The position numbers were made by a program, and so were the translations under genes. The notes below the pieces were generated by a model. It searched no databases, had not been told where the DNA came from, and saw only the letters and a list, made by a program, of their open reading frames with translations. This document shows, piece by piece, positions 10,239-19,494 of a stretch of DNA of 64,000 bases (position 1 is the first letter of the stretch; the number at the start of each line of letters is the position of its first letter). Source of the stretch: Opitutia bacterium (GTDB lineage Bacteria; Verrucomicrobiota; Verrucomicrobiae; Opitutales; UBA953); assembly GCA_004558035.1 (NCBI GenBank), contig SFEJ01000005.1, forward strand, positions 22,495 through 86,494. The letters run 5' to 3'.

Positions 10239-10832
10239 TCAGGCGTTGAACGTCTTCGCTTCGCCGAGCGAAAGCCGGCGGATGACGTCAGGCAGAATCC
10301 TGTGTTCCGCCGCGTGGATCTTCTGCGCGAAGCTCTCGAGCGTGTCGCCCGGCTCGCGCCGCACGACCGCCTGGTCGATGATCGCGCCGCGGTCCAGCTC
10401 CGAATTGACGAAATGCACCGTGCACCCGCTCACGGCGACGCCGTAGCGCCACGCCTGCCCGATGCCGTCCAGCCCCTGAAACGAAGGCAGCAGCGACGGA
10501 TGCAGGTTGATGATGCGGTTCGGGAACGCGTCGAGCAGCGGCGCCTTCAGCACGCGCATGAAGCCCGCGAGCACGATCCATTCCGCGCCCGCGTCGCGTA
10601 TCGCCTGCGCCCACGCGGCCTCGCGCTCGGGCGAGAACTTCGTCTTGAACGGTCCGGGATCGAGCCGGAACGCGGGAACGCCGTAGGTCTTCCCGTGCTC
10701 CAGAATCTTCGCGCCGGGAATGTCGCAGAAAACGGCGACGGGCTCGGCGGCGCCGAGCGTTCCCGCGCGGTAAGCCTTGAGAATCGCTTCCGCGTTGCTT
10801 CCAGTTCCCGATCCGAGTATCGCGAATTTCAT
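10239..10832 (-). CDS. purN: Phosphoribosylglycinamide formyltransferase PurN
   Basis: This encodes 197 residues and makes the third step of purine synthesis, moving a formyl group from 10-formyl-THF to GAR. It starts with the Rossmann motif FAILGSGTGSNAEAI (GSGxGSN). The catalytic Asn-His pair is in RIINLHPSLLPSFQG, and the Asp of the family is in VSGCTVHFVNSELDRGAIIDQ. The length is normal. It is not linked to other pur genes. Confidence 0.95.
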   Translation of the reverse strand: MKFAILGSGTGSNAEAILKAYRAGTLGAAEPVAVFCDIPGAKILEHGKTYGVPAFRLDPGPFKTKFSPEREAAWAQAIRDAGAEWIVLAGFMRVLKAPLLDAFPNRIINLHPSLLPSFQGLDGIGQAWRYGVAVSGCTVHFVNSELDRGAIIDQAVVRREPGDTLESFAQKIHAAEHRILPDVIRRLSLGEAKTFNA

Positions 10833-10893
10833 ATTGCGGAAAAACTTACGCCGCTTTCCGCGCGAACGCGAACGAAAAAGAGACGCGCGATTC

Positions 10894-11811
10894 TCAAGCT
10901 CGCGCCGATGTCTCAGACCGCGCGTCGCGCGCTTCGAGAATCACGGGAAGGCGGGAAGCGAAGAGGCGGTTCGTCGCCTTCACGACGAGGAAGCACGCGC
11001 CGAGCGGCAGAAAGAGCACCTGGACGACGAAGAGCGCGACGTAGAGCCCCGCGATCTCCAGCGAGACCGCGACGATTTCGCCCGCGTTTTCGACGAGCGA
11101 GGCGAGCGCGTCCCCGGTCGCGACGGCGATTTCCTTCGTCTTCGCGCCCGCCTTTTCGATGCGTTTCCAGATGCCGTCCTCTTCGGAAAATTCGAATTCG
11201 CAGTTCGGCATTTCGACGCGCCAGACCTGCAGGCGTTCCCGGCATTCGGCGAGCCGCGGCGCGAAGAAGCGCGTCTCGACCGCGTCGGAGATCAGCGCCG
11301 TGCACGGCAGCGCGACGCGGACGAGCATCAGCACGAGCGCCGCCTTGCGCAGCCAGACGGAGAAGGCGCGGACGCGTTCCCGCCGCGAAAAAACCGCCGC
11401 GATTCCTGCGCCGACGAGCAGAACCGCGACCGCGCCGAGCGCGACGACGCCGACGATTTCGTAAATGATTTTCTGAATGCTCAGCGCGACGATCGTCGTG
11501 AAAAGCACGTCGGAAAGGCGTTCCACGACGTCGTCGAGCGGGTCGAGCACCTGCCCGACCGCGACGCTGACGCCGAGCCCCGCGGGCGTCGCGGAAACGC
11601 TCGATTCCTTGACGACGGAGATCGCGCCGTTGAGCGCGCGCGCCGTGCCGAACGCGACCGCCGCCTCCGTCATCGTTTCGGAAAAATACGCGTCCGTCTT
11701 TTCGTCGATCTGCGGGAACGCCTTTTCGGCGACGATGAGGGCGCAAAAAAACGCGAAAAGCGCGACGAACGCCGCGTTTTTCGCGAAGATGCGGAGAAGC
11801 TTCTGCTTCAC
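10894..11811 (-). CDS. Hypothetical membrane protein
   Basis: This encodes 305 residues and begins with GTG. The start is supported by a strong GGAGG ribosome site seven bases upstream, unusual for this genome where many genes lack one. There is an N-terminal membrane segment (residues 12-27), an extracytoplasmic loop, paired hydrophobic segments near 105-150, one near 175-195 and a last one near 255-285. Between them are charged loops. I do not recognise the family. The flanking genes purN and nuoD give no hint about its role. Confidence 0.8.
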   Translation of the reverse strand: MKQKLLRIFAKNAAFVALFAFFCALIVAEKAFPQIDEKTDAYFSETMTEAAVAFGTARALNGAISVVKESSVSATPAGLGVSVAVGQVLDPLDDVVERLSDVLFTTIVALSIQKIIYEIVGVVALGAVAVLLVGAGIAAVFSRRERVRAFSVWLRKAALVLMLVRVALPCTALISDAVETRFFAPRLAECRERLQVWRVEMPNCEFEFSEEDGIWKRIEKAGAKTKEIAVATGDALASLVENAGEIVAVSLEIAGLYVALFVVQVLFLPLGACFLVVKATNRLFASRLPVILEARDARSETSARA

Positions 11812-11853
11812 GGATTTCCTCCGGGGCTTCCCGCCTTTAAGATTTCACGCGCC

Positions 11854-13083
11854 TCAGCGGTCGCATTCGCCCTGGACGAAGTCGAGAGAGCCGAGGATCG
11901 CGGGAATGTCCGTGACGAAGTTGCCGGGAACGAGCTTCGGCAAAATCGAAAGCGTGACGAACGACGGTCCGCGCACGTGCAGGCGGTAGGGATGGCCTTC
12001 GCCCTTCGAGTGGATGAAGAAGCCGAGCGCGCCCTTCGGGTTTTCCGCCTCGAAATAGGCTTCGCCCGCGGGAATCTGCGGCCCGTGCGTCGTGATCATG
12101 AAGTTCTGGATCAGATCCTCCATGCCGGTGAGCACGCGGTTTTTCGGAGGGAGGCAGATGTTCTTCGCGTCCTGCGCGAAGATCGGCCCGTCGGGAAGCG
12201 TCTTGCAGACCTGGCGCACGATGCGCACGGACTGGCGGATTTCCTCCGTCTTGAGCAGGTAGCGGTCGTAGCAGTCGCCGACGGTGCCGACGGGAACATC
12301 GAAGTCGTACTGTTCGTAGCCGCTGTAGGGGCGGTCCTTGCGGATGTCGGCGGGAACGCCCGCGCAGCGCAGATTCACGCCCGTGAGGCCCTGCTGCAGC
12401 GCGGCTTCTTTGGTGATGACGGCGATGTCCTTCGTGCGGTCGAGGAAGATCTTGTTGCGGGAGAGAAGGCCTTCCATCTCGTCCACGCCCTTGAGAATGC
12501 AGTCGCACGCCTTTTCGACCTTTTCGAGCCAGCCTTCGGGAACGTCGCGCGTGACGCCGCCGATGCGCGTGTAGCTGTTCGTGAGGCGCTGCCCGGTGAG
12601 TTCTTCGAAAAGCGAGTAGATGCGTTCGCGCTCGGTGTAGGTCGTGAGGAAGACAGTGAGCGCGCCGGTGTCCATCGCGTAAACGCCAAGGCCGAGCAGG
12701 TGCGAGGAAATGCGGGAAAGCTCGCAGGTGAGCACGCGGAGCGCGGCGCAGCGCGCGGGAACTTCGAGCCCGGCGAGCTTTTCGACCGTGAGCGCGTAGG
12801 CGACGTTGTTGCAGATCGGCGCGAGGTAGTCGAGACGGTCCGTGAACGGCACGAACTGGTTGTAGGTCATGTTTTCCGCCAGCTTGTCGTCGCCGCGGTG
12901 CAGGTAGCCGACGACGGGCGTGCACTTGGTGACGATTTCGCCGTCCACTTCGAGCTGCAGGCGGAGCACGCCGTGCGTCGCCGGATGCGACGGGCCCATC
13001 GTGAGGTGCATCTTTTCGCAGGGCACGAGCTCGTCCTCGCGCGAAGCGGCGTCGGAATAATTGAAATCAAGGGTTTCAGCCAT
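11854..13083 (-). CDS. nuoD: NADH-quinone oxidoreductase subunit D
   Basis: This encodes 409 residues and is the 49-kDa-type subunit of complex I, which shapes the quinone site in the peripheral arm. It shows MGPSHPATHGVLRLQLEVDG near the N-terminus, HRGDDKLAE, the GVNLRCAGVPADIRKD region, and the C-terminal RVKAPSF-equivalent LHVRGPSFVTLSIL. It ends with DIPAILGSLDFVQGECDR, a normal family end. It is last in a nuoB-C-D run with gaps of 45 and 46 bases. Confidence 0.97.
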   Translation of the reverse strand: MAETLDFNYSDAASREDELVPCEKMHLTMGPSHPATHGVLRLQLEVDGEIVTKCTPVVGYLHRGDDKLAENMTYNQFVPFTDRLDYLAPICNNVAYALTVEKLAGLEVPARCAALRVLTCELSRISSHLLGLGVYAMDTGALTVFLTTYTERERIYSLFEELTGQRLTNSYTRIGGVTRDVPEGWLEKVEKACDCILKGVDEMEGLLSRNKIFLDRTKDIAVITKEAALQQGLTGVNLRCAGVPADIRKDRPYSGYEQYDFDVPVGTVGDCYDRYLLKTEEIRQSVRIVRQVCKTLPDGPIFAQDAKNICLPPKNRVLTGMEDLIQNFMITTHGPQIPAGEAYFEAENPKGALGFFIHSKGEGHPYRLHVRGPSFVTLSILPKLVPGNFVTDIPAILGSLDFVQGECDR

Positions 13084-13128
13084 TTTGAAAAATCTCCGTG
13101 TTTGCGGTGTTTCGCGTACTCGCGCGGC

Positions 13129-13764
13129 TCATTCGGCGGCGGGCTTGCGGGCGCCTTCCCGCCATTCCTGGTCGAGGGCGCTCGGCTCGGTCTCGCGCAT
13201 GGTCTTGCCGGAACAGGCGATGAACGGGCCGCCGTTCTGCGGCGCGGGCATGACCTTGACGCCGGTCTGCGCGACGGTGTCGGCGTCCGGGAACGGCACT
13301 TCGACGCCCGAGAGCGGGAAGTCCTTGCGCAGCGGGTGATACGGGTATTCGTCCCACATCATGATGCGGCGCATGTCGGGGTGCCCCGTGAAGTCGATGC
13401 CGAGCAGGTCGAACGCCTCGCGCTCGAGCCAGTTGCATCCGGCCCAGACGGAGCAGAGCGAGGGCACGGCGGGCTTGGCGTCGTCCGGCGCATAGACGTT
13501 CATGCGCACGTAAAGGTGCTTGTCGTAGTTGTACGCGTGCCAGATCGCGGAAAAGCGCGGCGACGCGTCCGTGCCCCAGTCGCAGCCTTCGCAGTCGCTG
13601 ATCGCGGCGAAGCCTTCCTTGTCGCGGAGCGCGAGGGCGAATTCGAGCGCCTTGTCCGCGGGAACGTCGAACGACGCGTGGTCGGCCGAACCCGAACGGA
13701 GCGCGACGTAGGGATACGTTTCGAGCAGGTGTTTCTGGAGTTCTAAATCTTTTTCGGAAAGCAT
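13129..13764 (-). CDS. nuoC: NADH-quinone oxidoreductase subunit C
   Basis: This encodes 211 residues and is the 30-kDa peripheral-arm subunit that packs against NuoD. The diagnostic segment is WLEREAFDLLGIDFTGHPDM followed by RRIMMWDEYPYHPLRKDFPL. A short C-terminal extension after this is poorly conserved. It lies between nuoB and nuoD in the same direction. Confidence 0.96.
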   Translation of the reverse strand: MLSEKDLELQKHLLETYPYVALRSGSADHASFDVPADKALEFALALRDKEGFAAISDCEGCDWGTDASPRFSAIWHAYNYDKHLYVRMNVYAPDDAKPAVPSLCSVWAGCNWLEREAFDLLGIDFTGHPDMRRIMMWDEYPYHPLRKDFPLSGVEVPFPDADTVAQTGVKVMPAPQNGGPFIACSGKTMRETEPSALDQEWREGARKPAAE

Positions 13765-13810
13765 GAGCGAACTTTTTTTGAAAATTTTTTGTCGGCGTTC
13801 CCGCGCGGGT

Positions 13811-14347
13811 TCAGGAAAAATAGAGCGGCTTCACGGGGCGGTCGCGCTTGAGGAGCTTGAGGCCCGGTTCCTTGGCGATCATCTTCTGCAGCGCCATCAG
13901 CCCGTCGAACAGCGCCTCGGGGCGCGTCGGGCAGCCGGAAATGTACACGTCCACGGGCAGAATGCGGTCCACGCCCTGCAGCGTGGAATACGAGCGGAAC
14001 ATGCCGCCGGAGCTGGCGCAGGCGCCCATCGCGACGACCCACTTCGGCTCCGCCATCTGGTCGTAGATGCGGCGCACGGCCTGAGCCATCTTGTAGGTGA
14101 CCGTTCCCGCGACGATCATGCAGTCCGCCTGGCGCGGCGAAAAGCGCGTGACTTCCATGCCGAAGCGCGAAATGTCGAAGCGCGAACAGCTCGCCGACAT
14201 GAACTCGATCGCGCAGCACGCGAGGCCCATCGGCATCGGCCACACGGAGTGGGCGCGGATCCAGTCGATCGCGGCGTCGAGTTTGGTGACGACGACCCCG
14301 CCTTCGATTTTGCTGTTGTAGGCGACTTCGGTATTTGCGGAACTCAT
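13811..14347 (-). CDS. nuoB: NADH-quinone oxidoreductase subunit B
   Basis: This encodes 178 residues and carries cluster N2, the last iron-sulfur cluster before quinone. The ligands are the tandem cysteines in GLACCAIEFM, the Cys in VAMGACASSGG and the Cys in YISGCPTRPEAL. It is the first gene of the nuoBCD run. NuoA, which normally precedes it, is absent; an efflux operon terminator lies upstream instead. Confidence 0.97.
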   Translation of the reverse strand: MSSANTEVAYNSKIEGGVVVTKLDAAIDWIRAHSVWPMPMGLACCAIEFMSASCSRFDISRFGMEVTRFSPRQADCMIVAGTVTYKMAQAVRRIYDQMAEPKWVVAMGACASSGGMFRSYSTLQGVDRILPVDVYISGCPTRPEALFDGLMALQKMIAKEPGLKLLKRDRPVKPLYFS

Positions 14348-14438
14348 TGGAAAATCAGAAAAAATTTGTATGCGGAAAGTCTAAAACATCCCCGCGTTCC
14401 CGCAAGGAAATTCACAGCCGCGCGGGAGCGAAGCGTGC

Positions 14439-14467
14439 AAAAAAAGCCCCGCTGGGAGGCGAGGCTT
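14439..14467 (-). terminator. Terminator of the efflux operon
   Basis: Read on the minus strand, AAGCCTCGC pairs with GCGGGGCTT (one mismatch) and is followed by a T run. It sits between the outer-membrane factor stop and the nuoB start. Confidence 0.7.
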
Positions 14468-14494
14468 CTGAAGCGCGCGCGGGGGCGCGGGACG

Positions 14495-16162
14495 TCACTC
14501 TTCTTCCTCGTCGTCGTAGAGGGAACGCGCCGCCATGATGTCGCAGGACGTCGGAATCAGCGGTTCGGACGCGAGGTCGTCCTCCTCTTCTGCGGGTTCT
14601 TCGACAGGCGCGGGAACGTCTTCGACGGCGTCCTGCGTCTCGGGCGCGGGGACTTCCGCGGGAACGGGCGCGGGCGCTTCGGCGAGCTGGGCGGGCGCGG
14701 CGTCCTCCGATTTCTCGGGCGCGGTCTTGGCGTCGGCGGGAACGGTGTTTTCGGACCAGCCGCCGCCGAGCGCCTTGTAGAGCGAAATCATCGAGGCGAT
14801 TTTCGCGAAGCGCGTCTGCACGAGGCTCTGCTGCGCCGAGAACAGGTCGTTCTGCGCGAGGAGCACTTCGAGGTAGAGGCTCTTGCCGAGCTCGTAGTTC
14901 TTCGCGGTCAGCTCGTAGCGGCGTTCCCGCGCGGCGAGCATGGCTTCGTCCGCGGCGACGCGCTTGTCGATCGAATCCTGCACGACGAGCTGGTCGGCGA
15001 CTTCGCGAAACGCGCTCTGAATCGCCTTTTCGTAGTTGGCGATTTCGATTTCCTTCTGCAGTTCGGCGACGTCGAGCTGAGCGCCGAGGCGACCGTTGAA
15101 GTAGTCGAAGATCGGCACGTTCACGCTCGGCACGAAGCTCCACGTGCGCGCTGCGCCGGTAAAGAGGTCGTCGAGCTCGGTCGAGGCGAGCCCCGCCGAA
15201 CCCGTGAGCGAAATGCTCGGGAAGAACGCTGCGCGCGCGGCGCCGATGTTCGCGTTCGCGGCGCGAAGGGCGCGCTCGGCGGCGAGCACGTCCGGGCGCA
15301 GCACGAGCACCTGCGAGGGGATTCCGGCTTCGAGCGGCTTGAGCAGATTCGCGGACGCGAGCGGGAGCGCGGGCGCGCCGGGCTGCGGGAGCGCGGTTTC
15401 GCCCACGAGGAGCGCGAGCGCGTTCACCGCCTGTTTCTGCGTTTCGCGGAGCTGTTCCGTCGCGGAGACGAGCGACTGGTACTGCGCCTCGGCGGTCGTG
15501 TAGTCCAGCTCCGTCGCGACGCCGGTTTCGAAGCGGTTCTTGATCTGGTCGCGATATTCCTTCGTCGTCGCGAGGGACTGTTCGGAAAGCGCGAGGCGTT
15601 CGTTCGCGAGCTCGAGCGTGTAATACTGCATCGCAATCTGCGCGACGAGCGAAATGCGCGCGGCGCGTTCGTTTTCCGCCGCCTGCAGGAAGCGCTCGAA
15701 CGCCTGATCGGTGAGCGAGCGCACGCGGCCCCACAGATCGACTTCGTAGGAGGCGGCGACGCCCAGCGAGAACTGGTTCGTCGTCATCGCCCTGCCGGAG
15801 AGCGAAAGGTATTCGTTCGTGCGGGAACGCGAGAAGGCGGCGCTGCCGGCGACGTTCGGGAGCAGATCCGCCCACTGAATGTCGTATTGCGCGCGCACCT
15901 GCTCGACGGACAGAATCGCGACGCGCAGGTCGCGGTTCTTTTCCAGACCGGACTTGATGAGCGCCTTCAGGCGTTCGTCGGCGAAGAATTCCGTCCAGCC
16001 GAGGCGCGTGACCGCGGTCTCGTCGGGCGTCGTCGCGGCGATTCCCGCGTAGGTTTCGGCGACGACGTCGCGCACGTCGGGGCGCTCGTATTCGGGCGCC
16101 ATCGTGCACGCGGCCGCGGCGAACGCGAGAAACGGAAGAAGGGAAAGCGTTTGGATTTTCAT
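14495..16162 (-). CDS. RND efflux outer-membrane factor (NodT/OprM type)
   Basis: This encodes 555 residues from the ATG at 16162, chosen because it starts the lipoprotein signal (MKIQTLSLL, then AAAACTMAPEYERP). The channel-forming region has two repeats of the TolC fold, with GYELDLWG-like AASYEVDLWGRVRSL and QAFERFLQAAENERAA. After the last helix there is an unusual tail of about 85 residues rich in Ala, Pro and Glu, ending in LYDDEEEE. The protein provides the exit duct for the adjacent pump. Order tetR, membrane fusion, pump, outer-membrane factor is a complete tripartite operon. Confidence 0.93.
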   Translation of the reverse strand: MKIQTLSLLPFLAFAAAACTMAPEYERPDVRDVVAETYAGIAATTPDETAVTRLGWTEFFADERLKALIKSGLEKNRDLRVAILSVEQVRAQYDIQWADLLPNVAGSAAFSRSRTNEYLSLSGRAMTTNQFSLGVAASYEVDLWGRVRSLTDQAFERFLQAAENERAARISLVAQIAMQYYTLELANERLALSEQSLATTKEYRDQIKNRFETGVATELDYTTAEAQYQSLVSATEQLRETQKQAVNALALLVGETALPQPGAPALPLASANLLKPLEAGIPSQVLVLRPDVLAAERALRAANANIGAARAAFFPSISLTGSAGLASTELDDLFTGAARTWSFVPSVNVPIFDYFNGRLGAQLDVAELQKEIEIANYEKAIQSAFREVADQLVVQDSIDKRVAADEAMLAARERRYELTAKNYELGKSLYLEVLLAQNDLFSAQQSLVQTRFAKIASMISLYKALGGGWSENTVPADAKTAPEKSEDAAPAQLAEAPAPVPAEVPAPETQDAVEDVPAPVEEPAEEEDDLASEPLIPTSCDIMAARSLYDDEEEE

Positions 16163-16187
16163 TGATGAAACTTTTTTTCGATTTTTT

Positions 16188-16285
16188 AACCGCGAACGTT
16201 CACGAACGAGCACAAACGGAAACGCGGGAACGCGGTCCCGGAGCCTCCGAAAAAAATTCGCGTGAGTTCGTGTTCATTCGCGGTT
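16188..16285. repeat. Inverted AACCGCGAA...CACGAAC repeat inside the efflux operon
   Basis: AACCGCGAACGTTCACGAAC (from 16188) is matched in inverted orientation by GTGAGTTCGTGTTCATTCGC (to about 16281), with GGTT closing the repeat at 16285. The two arms surround two octamer-like words. It belongs with the CACGGA/CACGAA repeat family at 6598 and 56844. It lies between the pump and outer-membrane factor genes and could fold in the operon mRNA. Confidence 0.6.
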
Positions 16286-16304
16286 TCTTTTTGACTTCGC
16301 CGCC

Positions 16305-19300
16305 TCAGTGGACGACGACCGCGTTCGGCTTGCGTTCCGTCGCGCGGAAGACCTTGCGGACAACGACGTAGAAGCACGGAATGAGGAAGACGCCGAGAAT
16401 AGTCGCCGCCAACATCCCGCCGATGACGCCCGTGCCGATCGAGTTCTGCGCCGCAGAGGACGCGCCCGACGCGCGCGCCAGCGGCACCACGCCGAGAATG
16501 AACGCGAACGACGTCATCAGAATCGGGCGCAGTCGCATCTGCACCGCCTGCAGCGTCGCGTCGTAAAGGTTGCGTCCCTGCTCCTGCAGCTCCTTCGCGA
16601 ACTCGATGATCAGAATCGAGTTTTTCGTCGAAAGACCGATGATGACGAGGAAGCCGACCTTGAAGTAAACGTCGTTGTAGAGCCCGGCGAGCATCGTCGC
16701 GCACACGCTCCCGAAGATGCCCACGGGAACGATGAGAATGACGGCGAACGGAATCGACCAGCTTTCATACAGCGCCGCGAGGCAGAGGAAGACGATGATG
16801 AGCGAGAGCGCGTACAGCGCCGGCGCCTGCGAGCCCGAGATGCGTTCTTCGAGCGACTGGCCCGTCCACTCGCCGCCGATGCCGGTGATGCCGACCGAGG
16901 GCAGGTGCTTCATCACGATGTCGTCGAACTCCGCCATCGCTTCGCCGGAAGAGCGGCCCGGCTTCGGCTGGCCGACGATGTTCATCGACGGGAAGCCGTT
17001 GTAGCGCGTGAGCGCCGGCGAACCCTGAATCCACTCGAACGTGACGAGTTCCGAGAGCGGCATCATCTCGCCCGTTCCCGTGCGCACGTACATGTTGCCG
17101 AGCGCTTCGGGAGAAGTGCGGTCCTTCGCGTCGAGCTGCACGATCACGCGCTGCACGCGGGAACCCTGAACGAAGTTGTTCACGTAGGACGACGCGAACG
17201 CGACCTGAATCACGTTGTAGAGCTCGCCGAGATTCACGCCGTGCACCTGCGCCTTTTCCTTGTCCACGTCGAGGCGGAGCATCGGGCCGTCGTTCAGACC
17301 CTGAAGGCGGACGCCCGTCATCGCCGTTTCCGGCTTGTTGGACTCCTTGACGACCTCGTTGAGCGCCTTGACGAGCGCCTCGTGCCCGACGCCGCCGCGG
17401 TCCTGCAGCTGGTATTCGAAGCCCGTGGCGTTGCCGAGTTCCATGATCGGCGGCAGATTGAACGAAACGACCATGCCGTCCGGGTGGTGAGCGAAATGCC
17501 CGGTGATGCGACCCGCGAGCGCTTCCGCGGAGCTGTTCGGGTCCTTGCGCTTGCTCCAGTCCTGGAGCTTCATGAACGCGAGGCCGACGTTCGTGCCGCT
17601 GCCGTTGAACGAAAAGCCCTGCACGATCATCATCTTTTCGATTTCGGGCTGCGCGAGCGCGTAGGCCTCGTATTCGTCGAAAAGTTCGAGCGTGCGTTCC
17701 TGCGACGCCGTCTGCGGGAGCTGAATCAGCGCGACGATCTGCCCCTGGTCCTCGTCCGGAAGGAACGCGGTCGGCAGGCGCAGATAAAGCCAGCCGAAGC
17801 CCGCGCCGATCGCGAGGAACGAGACGATGCCGATCGCGCTGTGCCGGATCAGGCGTCCGACGACGCCCTTGTAGCCGTTCGTCATCTTTTCGAAGCCGCG
17901 GTTGAAGAGGCCCGCGAAGCCGCGCTTCTTGCCGTTCGGATTGTGCTTGAGCATCGTCGCGCACAGCGCCGGCGTGAGCGTCATCGCGAGGAACAGCGAG
18001 AACACCATCGACGCGATCAGCGTCAGCGAGAACTGCCGGTAAATGACGCCGACGGAGCCGGAGAAGAACGCCATCGGAATGAACACCGCCGTGAGCACGA
18101 GCGTGATTCCGACGAGCGCGCCGGAAATCTGCCCCATCGCCTTGCGCGTCGCGTCGCGCGGGGAAAGCCCCTCCTCCGTCATGATGCGCTCGACGTTTTC
18201 GATGACGACGATCGCGTCGTCCACGAGAATGCCGATCGCGAGCACCATGCCGAACATCGTCAGCACGTTGATCGAGAAGCCCATCGCGAACAGCGCGGCG
18301 CAGGTGCCGAGCAGCGCGATCGGGACGACGATCGTCGGAATGAACGTCGCGCGCAGATTCTGCAGAAACACGAGCATGACGACGAACACGAGCACGATCG
18401 CCTCGACGAGCGTCTTGATGACTTCGTGAATCGACACGCGCACGAACAGCGTCGTGTCCATCGGGAAATCGTAGGTGAGGCTTTCCGGGAAGTAGGCGGA
18501 AAGCTCTTCGAGCTTGTTCTTCACGGCGTCGGCGACTTCAAGCGCGTTCGCGCCCGTCGCGAGATTGCACGCGAGACCCATGCAGACCTTGCCGTTGTAG
18601 CGCGTCTCGAACATGTAGCTCTGTTCGCCGATTTCGACGCGCGCGACGTCGCGCAGATACACGCGGGAGCCGTCCTCGCCCGCGCGCAGGAGAATGTCGC
18701 CGAACTCGGTCGGCGTCTCCAGCGTTCCCGGGCCCTGGATCGTGATGCTCAGACGCGAGCCGGGAACGGCGGGGTCGCCGTTGACCGCACCCGCCGGCAC
18801 CTGCACGTTCTGCGCCTGGAGCGCCGAGACAACGTCCGTCGCCGTCAGGTTGTAGGAAGTGAGCTTTTCGGCGTCGAGCCAGATGTACATCGCGTTTTCC
18901 GAGCCGAAGAAATCGACGGAGCCGATGCCGTTCACGCGCTGGATCTGGTCGAGAATGTTCGACGCGATGTAGTTGCCGATTTCGGCCTTCGGAATCGAAT
19001 TGTCCTTCGAATAGATCGAAATGATGAGGAACATGTTTCGCGCCGCCTTCTCCACCGTCACGCCCGTGCGCTGAACGACGGACGGGAGCTGCGACGTGGC
19101 GAGCGAAACCTTGTTCTGCACCTGCACCTGCGCCGTGTCGTCGTTCGTGCCCGGATTGAAATAGACCGTGATTTCGGAATTGCCGGTCGAGTCCGACGAG
19201 GACGTCATGTAAAGCAGGTTGTCGATGCCGTTGAGCTGCTGCTCGATGACGGCGGTGACCGTCTTCTGCGTCGTTTCCGCGGACGCGCCCGCGTAGTTGG

Positions 19301-19439
19301 ACTGCACGGCGATGGACGGCGGCGCGATCGTCGGATACTGCGCGATCGGCAGGAATTTGATGGAAATCACCCCGAAGAGGATGATCATCAGCGAAAGCAC
19401 CCATGCGAAGACGGGGCGGTCGATGAAGAATTTTGCCAT
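16305..19439 (-). CDS. RND multidrug efflux pump, HAE1 family (AcrB-like)
   Basis: This encodes 1044 residues, the normal length. It starts MAKFFIDRPVFAWVLSLMI, typical of HAE1 pumps. It has twelve expected membrane helices and two large periplasmic loops. Proton-relay residues are visible as the DD pair in LAIGILVDDAIVVIENV (helix 4) and the Lys in IIGLSTKNSILIIEF (helix 10). It exports hydrophobic and amphiphilic compounds using the proton gradient. The homology is to AcrB/MexB; substrate cannot be told from the sequence. Confidence 0.96.
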   Translation of the reverse strand: MAKFFIDRPVFAWVLSLMIILFGVISIKFLPIAQYPTIAPPSIAVQSNYAGASAETTQKTVTAVIEQQLNGIDNLLYMTSSSDSTGNSEITVYFNPGTNDDTAQVQVQNKVSLATSQLPSVVQRTGVTVEKAARNMFLIISIYSKDNSIPKAEIGNYIASNILDQIQRVNGIGSVDFFGSENAMYIWLDAEKLTSYNLTATDVVSALQAQNVQVPAGAVNGDPAVPGSRLSITIQGPGTLETPTEFGDILLRAGEDGSRVYLRDVARVEIGEQSYMFETRYNGKVCMGLACNLATGANALEVADAVKNKLEELSAYFPESLTYDFPMDTTLFVRVSIHEVIKTLVEAIVLVFVVMLVFLQNLRATFIPTIVVPIALLGTCAALFAMGFSINVLTMFGMVLAIGILVDDAIVVIENVERIMTEEGLSPRDATRKAMGQISGALVGITLVLTAVFIPMAFFSGSVGVIYRQFSLTLIASMVFSLFLAMTLTPALCATMLKHNPNGKKRGFAGLFNRGFEKMTNGYKGVVGRLIRHSAIGIVSFLAIGAGFGWLYLRLPTAFLPDEDQGQIVALIQLPQTASQERTLELFDEYEAYALAQPEIEKMMIVQGFSFNGSGTNVGLAFMKLQDWSKRKDPNSSAEALAGRITGHFAHHPDGMVVSFNLPPIMELGNATGFEYQLQDRGGVGHEALVKALNEVVKESNKPETAMTGVRLQGLNDGPMLRLDVDKEKAQVHGVNLGELYNVIQVAFASSYVNNFVQGSRVQRVIVQLDAKDRTSPEALGNMYVRTGTGEMMPLSELVTFEWIQGSPALTRYNGFPSMNIVGQPKPGRSSGEAMAEFDDIVMKHLPSVGITGIGGEWTGQSLEERISGSQAPALYALSLIIVFLCLAALYESWSIPFAVILIVPVGIFGSVCATMLAGLYNDVYFKVGFLVIIGLSTKNSILIIEFAKELQEQGRNLYDATLQAVQMRLRPILMTSFAFILGVVPLARASGASSAAQNSIGTGVIGGMLAATILGVFLIPCFYVVVRKVFRATERKPNAVVVH

Positions 19440-19494
19440 GGTGAGATGCCTTTAAGAAATTTTGCGTTCCCGCGAGTTTTTCTGCGGGGAAAAA

